Source: Cellvibrio sp. KY-YJ-3 (lineage in GTDB: Bacteria; Pseudomonadota; Gammaproteobacteria; Pseudomonadales; Cellvibrionaceae). Taken from it: a stretch of 64,000 nucleotides of DNA. The stretch's first letter is position 1; each line of letters starts with the position of its first letter. This document shows positions 53,601 through 61,827 of this stretch, piece by piece. The translations under genes and the position numbers were made by a program. Where the stretch lies: NCBI RefSeq assembly GCF_008806955.1, contig NZ_CP031727.1:806001-870000 (forward strand), given 5' to 3'. Under the pieces are notes generated by a model. It ran no database searches, had not been told where the DNA came from, and saw only the letters and a list, made by a program, of their open reading frames with translations.

Positions 53601-56497
53601 CCACTGGTAACACCGGCAAATGCGGCAGGTTTGACCAAGGCCAATACCCCACCGGCACTGCCAGCGGTGTAGCGCAGCATCTGATTACTGTTCTGGGTGA
53701 ACAAATCGAAGCTACCTACTGGACCAGCCACTGGCAGCAAGTTCCAGTAGGCGGCGGTTTCGGCCGAGAAGTCGTCGCAGAAATACACATCGGCACCACA
53801 GTTCATGGCAATCGGCGCCTCGGACGAGGCTGAGGATGAACTGCTGCTCGAGCTATTGGCGACTGAACTGCTGGACGCCGAACTGCTGGATGCAGGGATT
53901 TGCACCGGCTTGTCGGTATTCAAACAGTCGCTGCAGTTACCCGCGCCAGCGGCGGCAATAATCAGGTCACCGAGACCGGCGGCGTTATCCACTTGATAGC
54001 TGTAGTAGCTGGCCGGCGTCCAGTAGCTCGCCGCTGAGTTGAGCGTGAGTGGCGTTGCCAGACCCGCCGCATAGGCTTGGGCGGCCGCCATCATATCCAC
54101 CGGCTGACCATTCAACAGGGTGCCGGTTTCGTAGAACAGGGTCGAACAATCGGCAGCGCTGTAACCTGCATTGGTACAGGCGGCGATGGTGCCTGAATCC
54201 TGCTTGAAACTGACGCTGTAGAGGTTGTGCACTGTGGCGTCGACCAGATCGGTAGAGGCTTCAATGTTAAAGACGTTATTTTCGGCGTAGATCTTGCCAA
54301 ATTGACCGGTCGCCAAGCCCACTGAGAAGGCGTAGTTGCGATCGCTATCAACAGGTTTTAACTGGCCGTCGTAAACGTTGTTGTACACATGCACCATGCC
54401 CATACGCACGCGCGGCAACCGCTGGGTCACATCCTTAAACAAGTTGTGGTGCATAGTGATTTTGAGGAACTGCGGGCCGTTGTCCACCGCGATGGTGTCC
54501 GAACTGCCCACCAAATGGGTCTTGTCGTGGTCGTGTATATAGTTGTGCGACAGAGTCACATAGTTGGCGTTTTTGGTGATATCAATTGCGCCATCGTGAT
54601 GCTGGACTTTCATCTCCGGCAGGTTATAGGGCGCCGCAAATACCGGCGGGTGCAGCTTGTCGAGGTTGGCGCCATCGCTAAAGGTGCAGTGGTCGATCCA
54701 CACATGGGTTGCCCCGTCGATACTGATATTGTCGTAGGCCGAGTTCCAGCGACCGCCGCTGTCGGTTGGGTCCCACTGCGGGAACATGTCGAAGGCGTCT
54801 TCAAAATGCACATTGCGGATAATAATGTTGTCGTAGGGCGGGCTCAGGCGGATATGACCGCGCACAATTTTGGCGTCAGCGCCACGCCCAATAAGGGTGG
54901 TATTGGAACCGACTTTGATCTGGATAACCGCTTTTTGTTTGTTGGCCGCACAGACCCGCGCCGTTTCCAAATCGCCGCTCACCGGTGCTGTACCCCAGGC
55001 GCCATTCGGGTCGTACTGGGTCACATAGTCGTTAAAGTTATAGGCGACTTTGATGCTGCTACCGTCGATGGGGCAGATGTAATCCGCCTCGGTTTTTTCC
55101 ACCAGCGCCTTGTTCATATTCATGTTGATGGTGCCCTCAACATAGATAATTTTGGGCGTGGTATCGACCGTACCACTAAAGGTGCCGTCGTCATTAATGG
55201 TGAGATTGGTGTAGAGCGCCGCCAGCAACTCATTGCGGTTGGTAACGGTATAGGTGTGGGCCTGATCGGCCGTGACACCACCGTTAGTGCCCGGATAACC
55301 CAGGTTATTCACACCCACCGAAGCCCAACCATCGGCGGAATCAAAGGCCGAAGGAGCCGCACCGCTGCTGGATGAAGCTTCCGCACTGGAACTGGTCTCC
55401 ACACTGCTTTCGCTACTGGAACTTTCGTCCGCTGCTGAGCTGGCTACACTAGATACTGGCGTAGAACTGGCAGGCGCGCTGGAACTCGCGGGAATCATTA
55501 CCACGGAACTGGCCGTGGAACTAAGCGCAACAGAGTTAGCTGCACTGGATACCGGTACACTTGACGGTGCAATACTGGATGCGGGCGCAGAACTCGCAGG
55601 AGCGCTTGAGCTCACGGGAACCACTACCACCGAGCTGGCTACACTAGATAATGGCGTAGAACTGGCGGGTGCGCTGGAACTCGCGGGAATCATTACCACG
55701 GAACTGGCCGTGGAACTAAGCGCAACGGAGTTAGCCGCACTGGATGCCGGTAAACTGGATGGTGCAATACTGGATGCGGGCGTAGAACTCGCCGGCGCGC
55801 TGGAACTGGCGGGAACCACTATTACTGAACTCGTCGAACTGGAGCTACCCTCCATAGGGATGCCAACATTTGCCAGCGTCTCGCGCAAATGGGCGATAGC
55901 ATCTTCTATCGCTACCAACGCGGTAGTGGAAGAACCGCTGTTGGCCACCAGATTCACTACAGCGGCTGAAGTCGCAAAGTCCGCAATACTTTGAGTGAAA
56001 TCTATTTGGCTGGCGGCCTGCGCCGCCGCGGCGTTAATGCTAATCCCATTAGCCGGATTGCTATCGCTATCCAAGCTTTGTAGCAAGCGGGCAATATTCA
56101 CCACGGTTGCCGCTTCCGGGTTAGCGGTTTGCCCCATGTCCATGGGGGTAACTATGTTTTTGGCGGGGATCGTTGGAAACTCCAACGCCCCCAGGAAGAA
56201 GGTTACTGTCTCACCCGGCAAATAGTTGAATTCACCGCGCTCGTTGGTCACACCGGATTGAGTCTGGGTGCGATAGCCAATGCCAACCACAAACGCATCC
56301 ACAAATACACCCACCGCTGGGCCCGATGAACTCGACTGACTACTCACCGCAGGCGTTGAACTGTTGGTCGCCAACACACTGGAAGATTGGTTGCCACTGG
56401 GGCTGGAGCTGGCAGGTGAACTGCCTTTTTTATTATCGCCACCACAGGCAGCGAGCAATGCACTGAGCAATACAGCGGATAGCAAATGGATTTTCAT
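50690..56497 (-). CDS. Surface lipoprotein joining PL1 pectate lyase and CE8 pectin methylesterase
   Basis: 1935 residues from ATG 56497 (MKIHLLSAVLLSALLAACGG); LLAAC is a lipobox, so the mature Cys is lipidated. Order: serine-rich start; a ~140-residue domain (VGVFVDAFVVGIGYRTQTQSGV) near 45-185; long Ser/Ala/Pro linker to ~380; pectate lyase ~384-864 with THVWIDHCTFSDG, HDGAIDITKNANYVTLSHNY and QRLPRVRMGMVHVYNN; linker; a lectin-like beta-sandwich ~897-1102; Ig-like domains ~1110-1330; pectin esterase ~1339-1686 with EQDTIQVKGYSWFYRS, AGNVDFIWGNN (catalytic Asp) and SSLTRGPGPL; serine linker; C-terminal beta-domain ~1752-1935 that may bind sugar. It would remove methyl groups and cleave the product on one anchored polypeptide. 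Confidence 0.93.
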   Translation of the reverse strand: MKIHLLSAVLLSALLAACGGDNKKGSSPASSSPSGNQSSSVLATNSSTPAVSSQSSSSGPAVGVFVDAFVVGIGYRTQTQSGVTNERGEFNYLPGETVTFFLGALEFPTIPAKNIVTPMDMGQTANPEAATVVNIARLLQSLDSDSNPANGISINAAAAQAASQIDFTQSIADFATSAAVVNLVANSGSSTTALVAIEDAIAHLRETLANVGIPMEGSSSSTSSVIVVPASSSAPASSTPASSIAPSSLPASSAANSVALSSTASSVVMIPASSSAPASSTPLSSVASSVVVVPVSSSAPASSAPASSIAPSSVPVSSAANSVALSSTASSVVMIPASSSAPASSTPVSSVASSAADESSSSESSVETSSSAEASSSSGAAPSAFDSADGWASVGVNNLGYPGTNGGVTADQAHTYTVTNRNELLAALYTNLTINDDGTFSGTVDTTPKIIYVEGTINMNMNKALVEKTEADYICPIDGSSIKVAYNFNDYVTQYDPNGAWGTAPVSGDLETARVCAANKQKAVIQIKVGSNTTLIGRGADAKIVRGHIRLSPPYDNIIIRNVHFEDAFDMFPQWDPTDSGGRWNSAYDNISIDGATHVWIDHCTFSDGANLDKLHPPVFAAPYNLPEMKVQHHDGAIDITKNANYVTLSHNYIHDHDKTHLVGSSDTIAVDNGPQFLKITMHHNLFKDVTQRLPRVRMGMVHVYNNVYDGQLKPVDSDRNYAFSVGLATGQFGKIYAENNVFNIEASTDLVDATVHNLYSVSFKQDSGTIAACTNAGYSAADCSTLFYETGTLLNGQPVDMMAAAQAYAAGLATPLTLNSAASYWTPASYYSYQVDNAAGLGDLIIAAAGAGNCSDCLNTDKPVQIPASSSSASSSSVANSSSSSSSSASSEAPIAMNCGADVYFCDDFSAETAAYWNLLPVAGPVGSFDLFTQNSNQMLRYTAGSAGGVLALVKPAAFAGVTSGDYYVEARIRPRNNSTTGNKQLYVIARAQDANNWYGAGFNVQGSTTSTRVAIGKMVGGVFTDNIFSRFNTPIEQGTAGGSDGTWYTLRIEFKGSAIVVYLNGAPVISGTDTSFSAAGLIGLYTTNKSFEIDDIKVGNADVKPVQFTVAPSTTTYVAEAGDLPTALTVTAKNSAGETDTFTAESSDTGVVQVSIAGNQVSLNPVGGGSASITLTSGSDPSKTHVISATIAPQFVQPSQTYDLSGRVDPAVNEASAYVDTRLSITFDAPPTLGSSGRIRIYKTSDDSIVDTITLSDNTDTIGYPGQGIYRIVKTSPLSISGNTLTIALDNSKLAYNTSYYVAIAEGLVTGTTINGTEFVGLGKAAGWSFTTKTAAPATGDVTVDDNGSADFRTVQGAINHVVQTVAKDTPATISINNGDYRELLFLRGKNNLTLQGESREGVVIHYTNNEGINSGTGASQASGSPAGGRSVFLVETSDLLKLDSLTLKNDTLIGSGGQAEVIYFNNDTGRLLATNANFISEQDTIQVKGYSWFYRSLIAGNVDFIWGNNRVALFEESEIRSLGDSRGNGSGGYILQARTVSAADKGFVFLNSSLTRGPGPLNHEIADNQTWLARSGGSVSYFDNIVFVNTKMDAHIRTAGWNTSPLPNPVFATASTGWREFASMNLAGDTLDVSGRVADSSYQLSLGEVASDYCNRAQIFAAYNNGAGWNPLPDDATDCLNYGIPSSSSSSSSSAEESSSSESSAASESSSSAASESSVSSDSSSSAESSSSADSSSEASSSSSSVYVPTTTSWTPSLAEFSGMIGALASGNYPFNANAAPVAVSGLNFYSPSAGSLRLHEASGPVYAINYNGTSFKSDVVMVEGTSGQVDPKILNATGGVTRYVSIPVAASSLPLTVKITYSNASASCVNGQISLVDQNTKAWKVASACGTTNSILEVTLTDETVTELFILMSRNGDSGGGIRIWQVEVTR
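55438..55827. repeat. 195-bp tandem duplication in the serine linker of the lipoprotein gene
   Basis: The block from about 55438 recurs 195 bp later, from about 55633, with few differences; for example GGAACTCGCGGGAATCATTA occurs at 55481 and again at 55676. It encodes a 65-residue repeat around VVMIPASSSAPASSTP in the linker. 195 is a multiple of three, so frame is kept. Confidence 0.85.
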
Positions 56498-56846
56498 GAT
56501 TTTCTCACAGTTGTTGTTATTGTCGTTTTGGCCACAAATATCAGCGCCAAACACCAACGCCAGAGAGCTGGCGCCAGCCTCTGGTATCAACCGTTTAAAA
56601 ATGAACACATTGCCAATAACTGATTTATATAGGTCTGGAGTCCGCCTAAGGCAGATACCAGCCACAGCTCAGGGCTGTTAAGACCAAACAATAGAAAAAT
56701 AGGTGCAACTGCAGTCAGGTCTAACCTGATGCCACAAACACACTTGACTGAAGGAACCACTTGCCGAAGGGATTGAGGCTTTGCCTCTTATGCGTAGAGC
56801 GCGCCGGTACGACAACCTGCAAATTAATCTTATTAGCGCAGGGCGG

Positions 56847-56937
56847 AAGAGGTCTATTGGCGCCTCTTACAACCTTTCTAGTGAAGGTTGTCGCATTCTA
56901 TACCCAAGGTTTTGGCGAGCGCTAGCCCTGAATGCGA
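56847..56937. other. Three contiguous stem-loops in a 514-bp intergenic region
   Basis: AAGAGG/CCTCTT (56847-56852 with 56863-56868), then ACAACCTT/AAGGTTGT (56869-56876 with 56884-56891), then TCGCATTC/GAATGCGA (56891-56898 with 56930-56937). The stems abut with no gap. No T-run follows on either strand. The surrounding gap 56498-57011 has no credible gene; it holds the promoter of the lipoprotein gene on the minus strand. I cannot match this to an RNA class I know. Confidence 0.5.
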
Positions 56938-57011
56938 CTAATTATTAAACGAATATCGAATATAGCGACAAACCGGGCAGGCAAGCCATTGAGCGCTCAC
57001 CTGCCTAACTC

Positions 57012-57248
57012 TTATTCCAGCGCTTCAATAGCCGCGCCGAAATTGATGTGTAACACCTGACCGTCCACCACCAACGCCGGCACAGATTTAACGCCCAATT
57101 TTTTGGCCTCTGCCACACGCTGTTGGGCATCACCCAAATGCACCACTTCAACCTGCACACGGTTGGCATCAACCAAATCCAATAACTGATGTTCGGCGGC
57201 AACACAAACCGGGCAACCGGCATGATAAAAAATCGCTTGGCTTTTCAT
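57012..57248 (-). CDS. Thioredoxin-fold small protein with CPVC motif
   Basis: 78 residues, a compact glutaredoxin/thioredoxin-like fold: active site AGCPVC near residue 10, cis-proline region VKSVPALVVDG and C-terminal helix. Likely a cytosolic thiol-disulfide protein or thiol carrier. It is transcribed divergently from an HxlR regulator with ~130 bp between, and HxlR proteins often sense electrophiles or thiol stress. Confidence 0.82.
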   Translation of the reverse strand: MKSQAIFYHAGCPVCVAAEHQLLDLVDANRVQVEVVHLGDAQQRVAEAKKLGVKSVPALVVDGQVLHINFGAAIEALE

Positions 57249-57380
57249 AAACTAATCTCTCTGTTAGGGTTAAGAAAATCGCCGTTTGAATGAACGACTG
57301 AGTTCACTTTACAAATCGCCACGCGCAAAAAACAGCAGGCACTTTTTGGTGCCCGGGTTACTTTTTGGGGTAAATTGTTG

Positions 57381-57698
57381 ATGGACAACGCAAAAAATAT
57401 TTCAGCACGCAGCCGCTCCAGTTATCAAAAACTGGAAGATGTGATCGGTTGTAAATGGTCAGTGTCAGTATTAACCAACGTCGGCAAGGGCATTCATCGC
57501 CCCGGCGAGTTGGAACGTAGTATCGAAGGCATTTCTACTAAAGTTCTCAGCGAACGCTTCCGCAAATTGGTGGAGTACGGTTTGCTTGATAAAAAAACTT
57601 TCAAAGAATTACCACCGCGCACGGAATATTATTTAACGGAGAAAGGTAGCAAGGTGGTGGAGATTATTTTGCAGATTAAGGCGTTGGATGGACATTAA
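57381..57698 (+). CDS. HxlR-family transcription regulator
   Basis: 105 residues from ATG 57381; TTG codons lie just upstream in frame. Winged-helix pattern: IGCKWSVSVLTNVGKGIHRPGELERSIEGISTKVLSERFRKL then VEYGLLDKKTFKELPPRTEYYLTEKG. The Cys of IGCKWS is at the position that is redox-active in several HxlR/HypR regulators. Divergent from the CPVC protein gene, which it may control. Confidence 0.9.
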   Translation: MDNAKNISARSRSSYQKLEDVIGCKWSVSVLTNVGKGIHRPGELERSIEGISTKVLSERFRKLVEYGLLDKKTFKELPPRTEYYLTEKGSKVVEIILQIKALDGH

Positions 57699-57744
57699 GT
57701 TCAAATACCACAAGTATTTGAACTTACGCTAATAAGTGTTGAAA

Positions 57745-58857
57745 TTATCGATATCTCTCACACCCGGATTCACCAACCACATATCCATACGGGCTAATAG
57801 CATAAGCAAGTTCTGCGTAACCTTTTTCAGCAAGCTGCGCAGCAAATTCGATCGCTTCCGCATCACTTTGACCGGCAATTAACACCGTATCGCGCGCGGG
57901 AATAAAAATGACGGGCGTATCGCCAATCGCCTCTGCGACTTCGGCAATTTTTGTGGGAAATACCAATAGCGATGCGTCGTAGTTGCCATCCACGCGGAAG
58001 CGATAGAGTTTGCCTTTTCCTTGGGTATCAATCGGCTCCAGTTGTGCATTGCACTGTGCAAAATGCATTTTGAGGTATTCCAGTCCCACCTGGTTTAATT
58101 GCTCACGCTGAATACCGAATTTTTCTAACGCATCTGGACTCAGAAATTGCATACCAGTTTCAGTATCCAACACGTATAACAAAAATAGATCCTGGTTGAT
58201 AGGCTCGTAGCAGAATGGCAAATCGCCACCTGAAAATCCTGCATCTTGTAATTGCTGTTTACTGGCCGCGATGAAATCGGCGGAGCGCACTACCGGAAAA
58301 ATATGCTCGCGGGTTTTCGCGGTTTCCGGTTTAACAATGGTTTCAAAACTGGCGAGCTGCTCGTTGATCACAACATCCAAAGGCCGCGTGCCGGAGCTAT
58401 AGGCACTATAGGCGTTACCCAAATGCATATTCACTTCAAAACCATTTACGTTGTTAATGGTGATCGTCAGCTCGTCGCTGACTTGTATCTGCGCCTGGGG
58501 ATAACGGGCAAGTAATGATTTGCTATACAAACCGGTGAATTCTGTTTTACTCAATAGGGATGATGCAGCGCTATAACCGCCGAAGTGATATCCGATAAAA
58601 CAACCTACAACAACCGGTAGTGACACCAACAGAATTAATTTCAATTGATCAGTGCGAATACTTAACCCGAAGATCATTATTCCCGCAGCAACCACCGCAA
58701 CCATAGCAATCACAATCAAAACGGTAGACACCCAGGTAGCAGCACTGGCTTTTAATTTTTCGCCACAGTGTGCGCAATGGCAGACCAGCGAATTAATACC
58801 ATTACACCAAGCGCCAAACGAAATGGGGCGCTGATCGCAATGCGGACAATTTTTCAT
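57745..58857 (-). CDS. Zinc-ribbon membrane protein with DUF1444-like domain
   Basis: 370 residues. An N-terminal zinc ribbon (CPHC at 4-7, CAHC near 28) precedes two helices (WVSTVLIVIAMVAVVAAGIM and LKLILLVSLPVVVGCFIGYHF). The soluble remainder resembles DUF1444 in order: EHIFPVVRSADFIAASKQQL, NQDLFLLYVLDTETGMQFL and FGIQREQLNQVGLEYLKMH. Function unknown. Behind a GGAG ribosome-binding site; apparently monocistronic. Confidence 0.72.
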   Translation of the reverse strand: MKNCPHCDQRPISFGAWCNGINSLVCHCAHCGEKLKASAATWVSTVLIVIAMVAVVAAGIMIFGLSIRTDQLKLILLVSLPVVVGCFIGYHFGGYSAASSLLSKTEFTGLYSKSLLARYPQAQIQVSDELTITINNVNGFEVNMHLGNAYSAYSSGTRPLDVVINEQLASFETIVKPETAKTREHIFPVVRSADFIAASKQQLQDAGFSGGDLPFCYEPINQDLFLLYVLDTETGMQFLSPDALEKFGIQREQLNQVGLEYLKMHFAQCNAQLEPIDTQGKGKLYRFRVDGNYDASLLVFPTKIAEVAEAIGDTPVIFIPARDTVLIAGQSDAEAIEFAAQLAEKGYAELAYAISPYGYVVGESGCERYR

Positions 58858-59014
58858 AATGATCTCCGTGTTGTTAATTTTTTAAATTCAATTGCGCTGC
58901 TAAATTGTCAAGCGGCCCTACCCTGCCTGCGACCAACTTCATGAACTTTTGAAATTAGGCAACATCTTTTAAATTAATCAGCTGGCGAACATCGCGCTCA
59001 ACCAGTACAGAGGA

Positions 59015-60316
59015 TCAGGTAAAAGTTTTCGGCCATCGAATCTCCGCCCGCGCGCCGCTCAGGGTCTGGGGGTCAACAAATACCGCGCCGCCGTGATGCC
59101 ACTGCATAATGCGTTTTACTATGGCAAGACCCAGGCCAAAACCGCCGGTGGCGGTATTGCTGGTGCTTTCGCCATAAAGGCGTACAAAGGATTCAAAAAC
59201 TTTGTCGCGTTGTTCGGCAGCAATGCCGGGGCCGTCATCTTCTACCGCAATACAATAGTGAATAGCAGTTTGTGTCAGCTCCACGCGAATGGTGTGAGTG
59301 GCGTAGCGCGCGGCATTGTTGATCAGGTTTTGCAGCACGGTTTCCATCAGCTTCCACTCGCAGCTAAATTCCTGACCTTGGGTTTTGTCGATAATTTCCA
59401 ACTGCAACTGCCGTTCATTGTGGCGATGAAAACGCGCGCCGATCTCAGCGAGCATATCCATCATATGTCCCGGTGTTTGCTGCAGCTGTTGGGTTTTTTG
59501 TTCAAAGCCGGCATACATTAACAGCGCGCTAATCAGTGCCTCCATTTCCGCCACATCCTGCTCCACACTGCGCAATTGACGGCGATTTTTTTCATCGAGC
59601 TGTTGTTCATCGAGTAATGCCAAAGCAAATTTCATCCGCGCCAGCGGCGTGCGCAATTCGTGGGATACAGCGTTGGTCATCTCGCGGTGCGAAGCAATTA
59701 ATTCGCGCAACCGCTGGGCCATGTGATTAAACGCTTGCGCCAGAGGGTAGAGGGTAGAGGCAGGGGAAATTTTTAGGGTGTCGGGTACACCGTCTTTGCC
59801 CAGAGTGCGGGTTTGGAATTCCAGTTTTTTACTATCGCGCGAGAGTGGCCACACCCAAATATAAATCACCAGCGCAATCGCGAGATAAAACAAAATTAGC
59901 AACAGCCGATACAAAGGCGCGCCGCTTTCATCGCCTAAGGGCAACATCAACATCATCACTTGATCAGTTTGCGCAAGGCGTTGATACCAAATGATATGAC
60001 TGTCACTGCGACTCGCCAGAATTTCACCGGCGTGCAATTGCTGCAGCGCGGCCGATTGCGCCACATCGTCCAGCGATAATAACTCCAGATCCACCGCGAG
60101 GTGCGCGGCAATTTGCTGCGCGCGCTGTGCATAGCCATCATTTGGCTGTGGTTGTTGGCTTAATAAATCCTGCTCGATCAATTGCAGCAGCGCCACGATT
60201 TCCGCTGTCGGTTGCTGCTCGGGCGCGAGGTTTTCCCAAAATTGATTGAGCCCCCAGCCAATTAATACTACCGAGGCGACAATAAAAAAATACAGGGAAA
60301 TAAAGGCGCGGTTCAT
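59015..60316 (-). CDS. rstB: Sensor histidine kinase, RstB-like
   Basis: 433 residues. Helices at about 7-29 and 137-157 flank a ~105-residue periplasmic sensor; then HAMP-like linker, dimerisation domain with His219 (NAVSHELRTPLARMKFAL), and ATPase with NLINNAARYATHTI, DDGPGIAAE and FGLGLAIVKRI. It pairs with the response regulator 6 bases upstream. RstB is suggested by the partner and by the MipA/DUF3019 neighbours, not by a specific motif. Confidence 0.85.
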   Translation of the reverse strand: MNRAFISLYFFIVASVVLIGWGLNQFWENLAPEQQPTAEIVALLQLIEQDLLSQQPQPNDGYAQRAQQIAAHLAVDLELLSLDDVAQSAALQQLHAGEILASRSDSHIIWYQRLAQTDQVMMLMLPLGDESGAPLYRLLLILFYLAIALVIYIWVWPLSRDSKKLEFQTRTLGKDGVPDTLKISPASTLYPLAQAFNHMAQRLRELIASHREMTNAVSHELRTPLARMKFALALLDEQQLDEKNRRQLRSVEQDVAEMEALISALLMYAGFEQKTQQLQQTPGHMMDMLAEIGARFHRHNERQLQLEIIDKTQGQEFSCEWKLMETVLQNLINNAARYATHTIRVELTQTAIHYCIAVEDDGPGIAAEQRDKVFESFVRLYGESTSNTATGGFGLGLAIVKRIMQWHHGGAVFVDPQTLSGARAEIRWPKTFT

Positions 60317-60322
60317 CAGAAT

Positions 60323-61024
60323 TTATTGCCAGGCATCAGCAATAAATAAATAGCCCTTACCCCAAATGGTTTTGATGCGCGTCGGGTTATCGGGATTATC
60401 ATTTAATTTTTTGCGCAATTGTGAGATGCGTACATCGATAGTGCGATCAAGGCCATCGTACTCGCGGTTGTATATATGGTTAAACAAAAATTCGCGACTG
60501 AGAATTTGCCCCGCTTGCGCGGCGAGCGCGAGCAGTAAATCGTATTCATGACTGGATAACACCACTTCCTGCCCTGCCAATAATACTTTACGTGCGGTGG
60601 GCTGAATGCACAATTCACCAAAGTTTAAGGCTTCCTGTTCACGCGGATCATTTTGGTAATAGCGGCGCAGCAGTGCGCGAATTCGGGCAAGCAATACACG
60701 TGGCTCCGCCGGTTTAATCACATAATCGTCGGCGCCATATTCCAAACCCAATACTTGATCCACATCGGAATCGCGCGCGGTGAGCATTAAAATCGGGCCT
60801 TTGAATTGCGGGCGCAATTCTTTGCACAGGGTCAGTCCATCTTTACCGGGCAACATCAAGTCCAATACGATCAAAGCGGGATTCAAGTTTTGCGCTTGAC
60901 GCAATACCCGATTGCCGTTTTCCTCAATTGCAACCTGAAAATCATTGCTCTCTAGAAAATCTTTTACCAGCTGCGCCAGACGGCGGTCATCTTCAACCAA
61001 TAAAATTAAATTGTTGTGCGACAT
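60323..61024 (-). CDS. rstA: OmpR-family response regulator, RstA-like
   Basis: 233 residues: receiver with LLVEDDRRLAQLV, phospho-acceptor Asp55 (LIVLDLMLPGKDG) and Lys in YVIKPAEP; winged-helix DNA-binding domain with SSHEYDLLLALAAQAGQ and DVRISQLRKKLNDN. The stretch DSDVDQVLGLEYGADDYVIK is typical of the RstA group. It probably controls adjacent envelope genes. Confidence 0.88.
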   Translation of the reverse strand: MSHNNLILLVEDDRRLAQLVKDFLESNDFQVAIEENGNRVLRQAQNLNPALIVLDLMLPGKDGLTLCKELRPQFKGPILMLTARDSDVDQVLGLEYGADDYVIKPAEPRVLLARIRALLRRYYQNDPREQEALNFGELCIQPTARKVLLAGQEVVLSSHEYDLLLALAAQAGQILSREFLFNHIYNREYDGLDRTIDVRISQLRKKLNDNPDNPTRIKTIWGKGYLFIADAWQ

Positions 61025-61090
61025 GGAGCCAGACCCGGAAGATAGAAATAGATTAATCGAAATACTGTTATCAACGAAATTTTTGACCGG

Positions 61091-61816
61091 CTAGTTACCT
61101 TTCAAACAAGCAAGCAATTTTTGTTTTGCCATCTGACCGGAATGCCACTCAACCTGTTCGATAATGTCGCCATTATACTCCAGCCGAAAATTGATTTTTT
61201 CTTCCATCGTTTCCAACGCAGCCTCGATGGTGGGTACCGCAAATACAATCAGGGGTTTTTCATCGCCCACTAAATCCTCCTGACCAAGATCCCAATGGAA
61301 TGCTTTTACTTTTGCGGGTTGGTCAGCATTTTGATAGAGCGTGAGTTCGATAGTGCCGGGCTTTTCCGGTATGGGAAATTTGCCACCGCCATTAGCGGTA
61401 TCGGCAAGATTGGAGAAGGCCAGTAGCGCGCCTTTGTAAGAACCACCGGGGCCCATTAATGCCACTATGTTGCCCTGTTTATTAAATAACGCCGTGCAAT
61501 ACTCGCCTTTTTTTGCCTTGGAACTGGCCTGAAAAAATTCCCAACTGCCCTGCTCCCACGCTTTGTACTCCGCGCTCTCCAAGGCATTTTTTACATTGCC
61601 ATCGATGGCTTCTTTAACATTAATTTCTTTTTTGCTGGTGTCCATAATACCGCCCAGGACATCAAAATTGCTGTCTGCAGCCGCTGTTTTTTCTTTATGG
61701 TCAGCTACGCAATTGGTTCCTTGTGCCACCATACCACCCGGACAATTGGCACTGGCGTGGGTAGTAATTAACAGCGTGAAAAAACTGGCACCAAGAATAC
61801 TGATTACATATTTCAT
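61091..61816 (-). CDS. Secreted protein of unknown function
   Basis: 241 residues with signal peptide (MKYVISILGASFFTLLITTHASA) and a Cys pair near the mature N-terminus (NCPGGMVAQGTNC). It contains GGSYKGALLAFSNLADTANG and KVKAFHWDLGQEDLVGDE but no motif I know. Start has GGAGATAAAATG. It follows the next secreted protein by 11 bases on the same strand and probably works with it. Confidence 0.8.
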   Translation of the reverse strand: MKYVISILGASFFTLLITTHASANCPGGMVAQGTNCVADHKEKTAAADSNFDVLGGIMDTSKKEINVKEAIDGNVKNALESAEYKAWEQGSWEFFQASSKAKKGEYCTALFNKQGNIVALMGPGGSYKGALLAFSNLADTANGGGKFPIPEKPGTIELTLYQNADQPAKVKAFHWDLGQEDLVGDEKPLIVFAVPTIEAALETMEEKINFRLEYNGDIIEQVEWHSGQMAKQKLLACLKGN

Positions 61817-61827
61817 TTTATCTCCTA

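Noticed and set aside
55515-55994. 159-codon plus-strand frame of Leu/Ala/Glu repeats
   Set aside because: A reverse-strand reading of the serine-linker repeats in the lipoprotein gene.
56498-57011. Cyclic-di-GMP riboswitch upstream of the lipoprotein gene
   Set aside because: A GGCAAAGCCTC stretch on the minus strand resembles part of the GEMM core, but the remaining conserved segments are absent.
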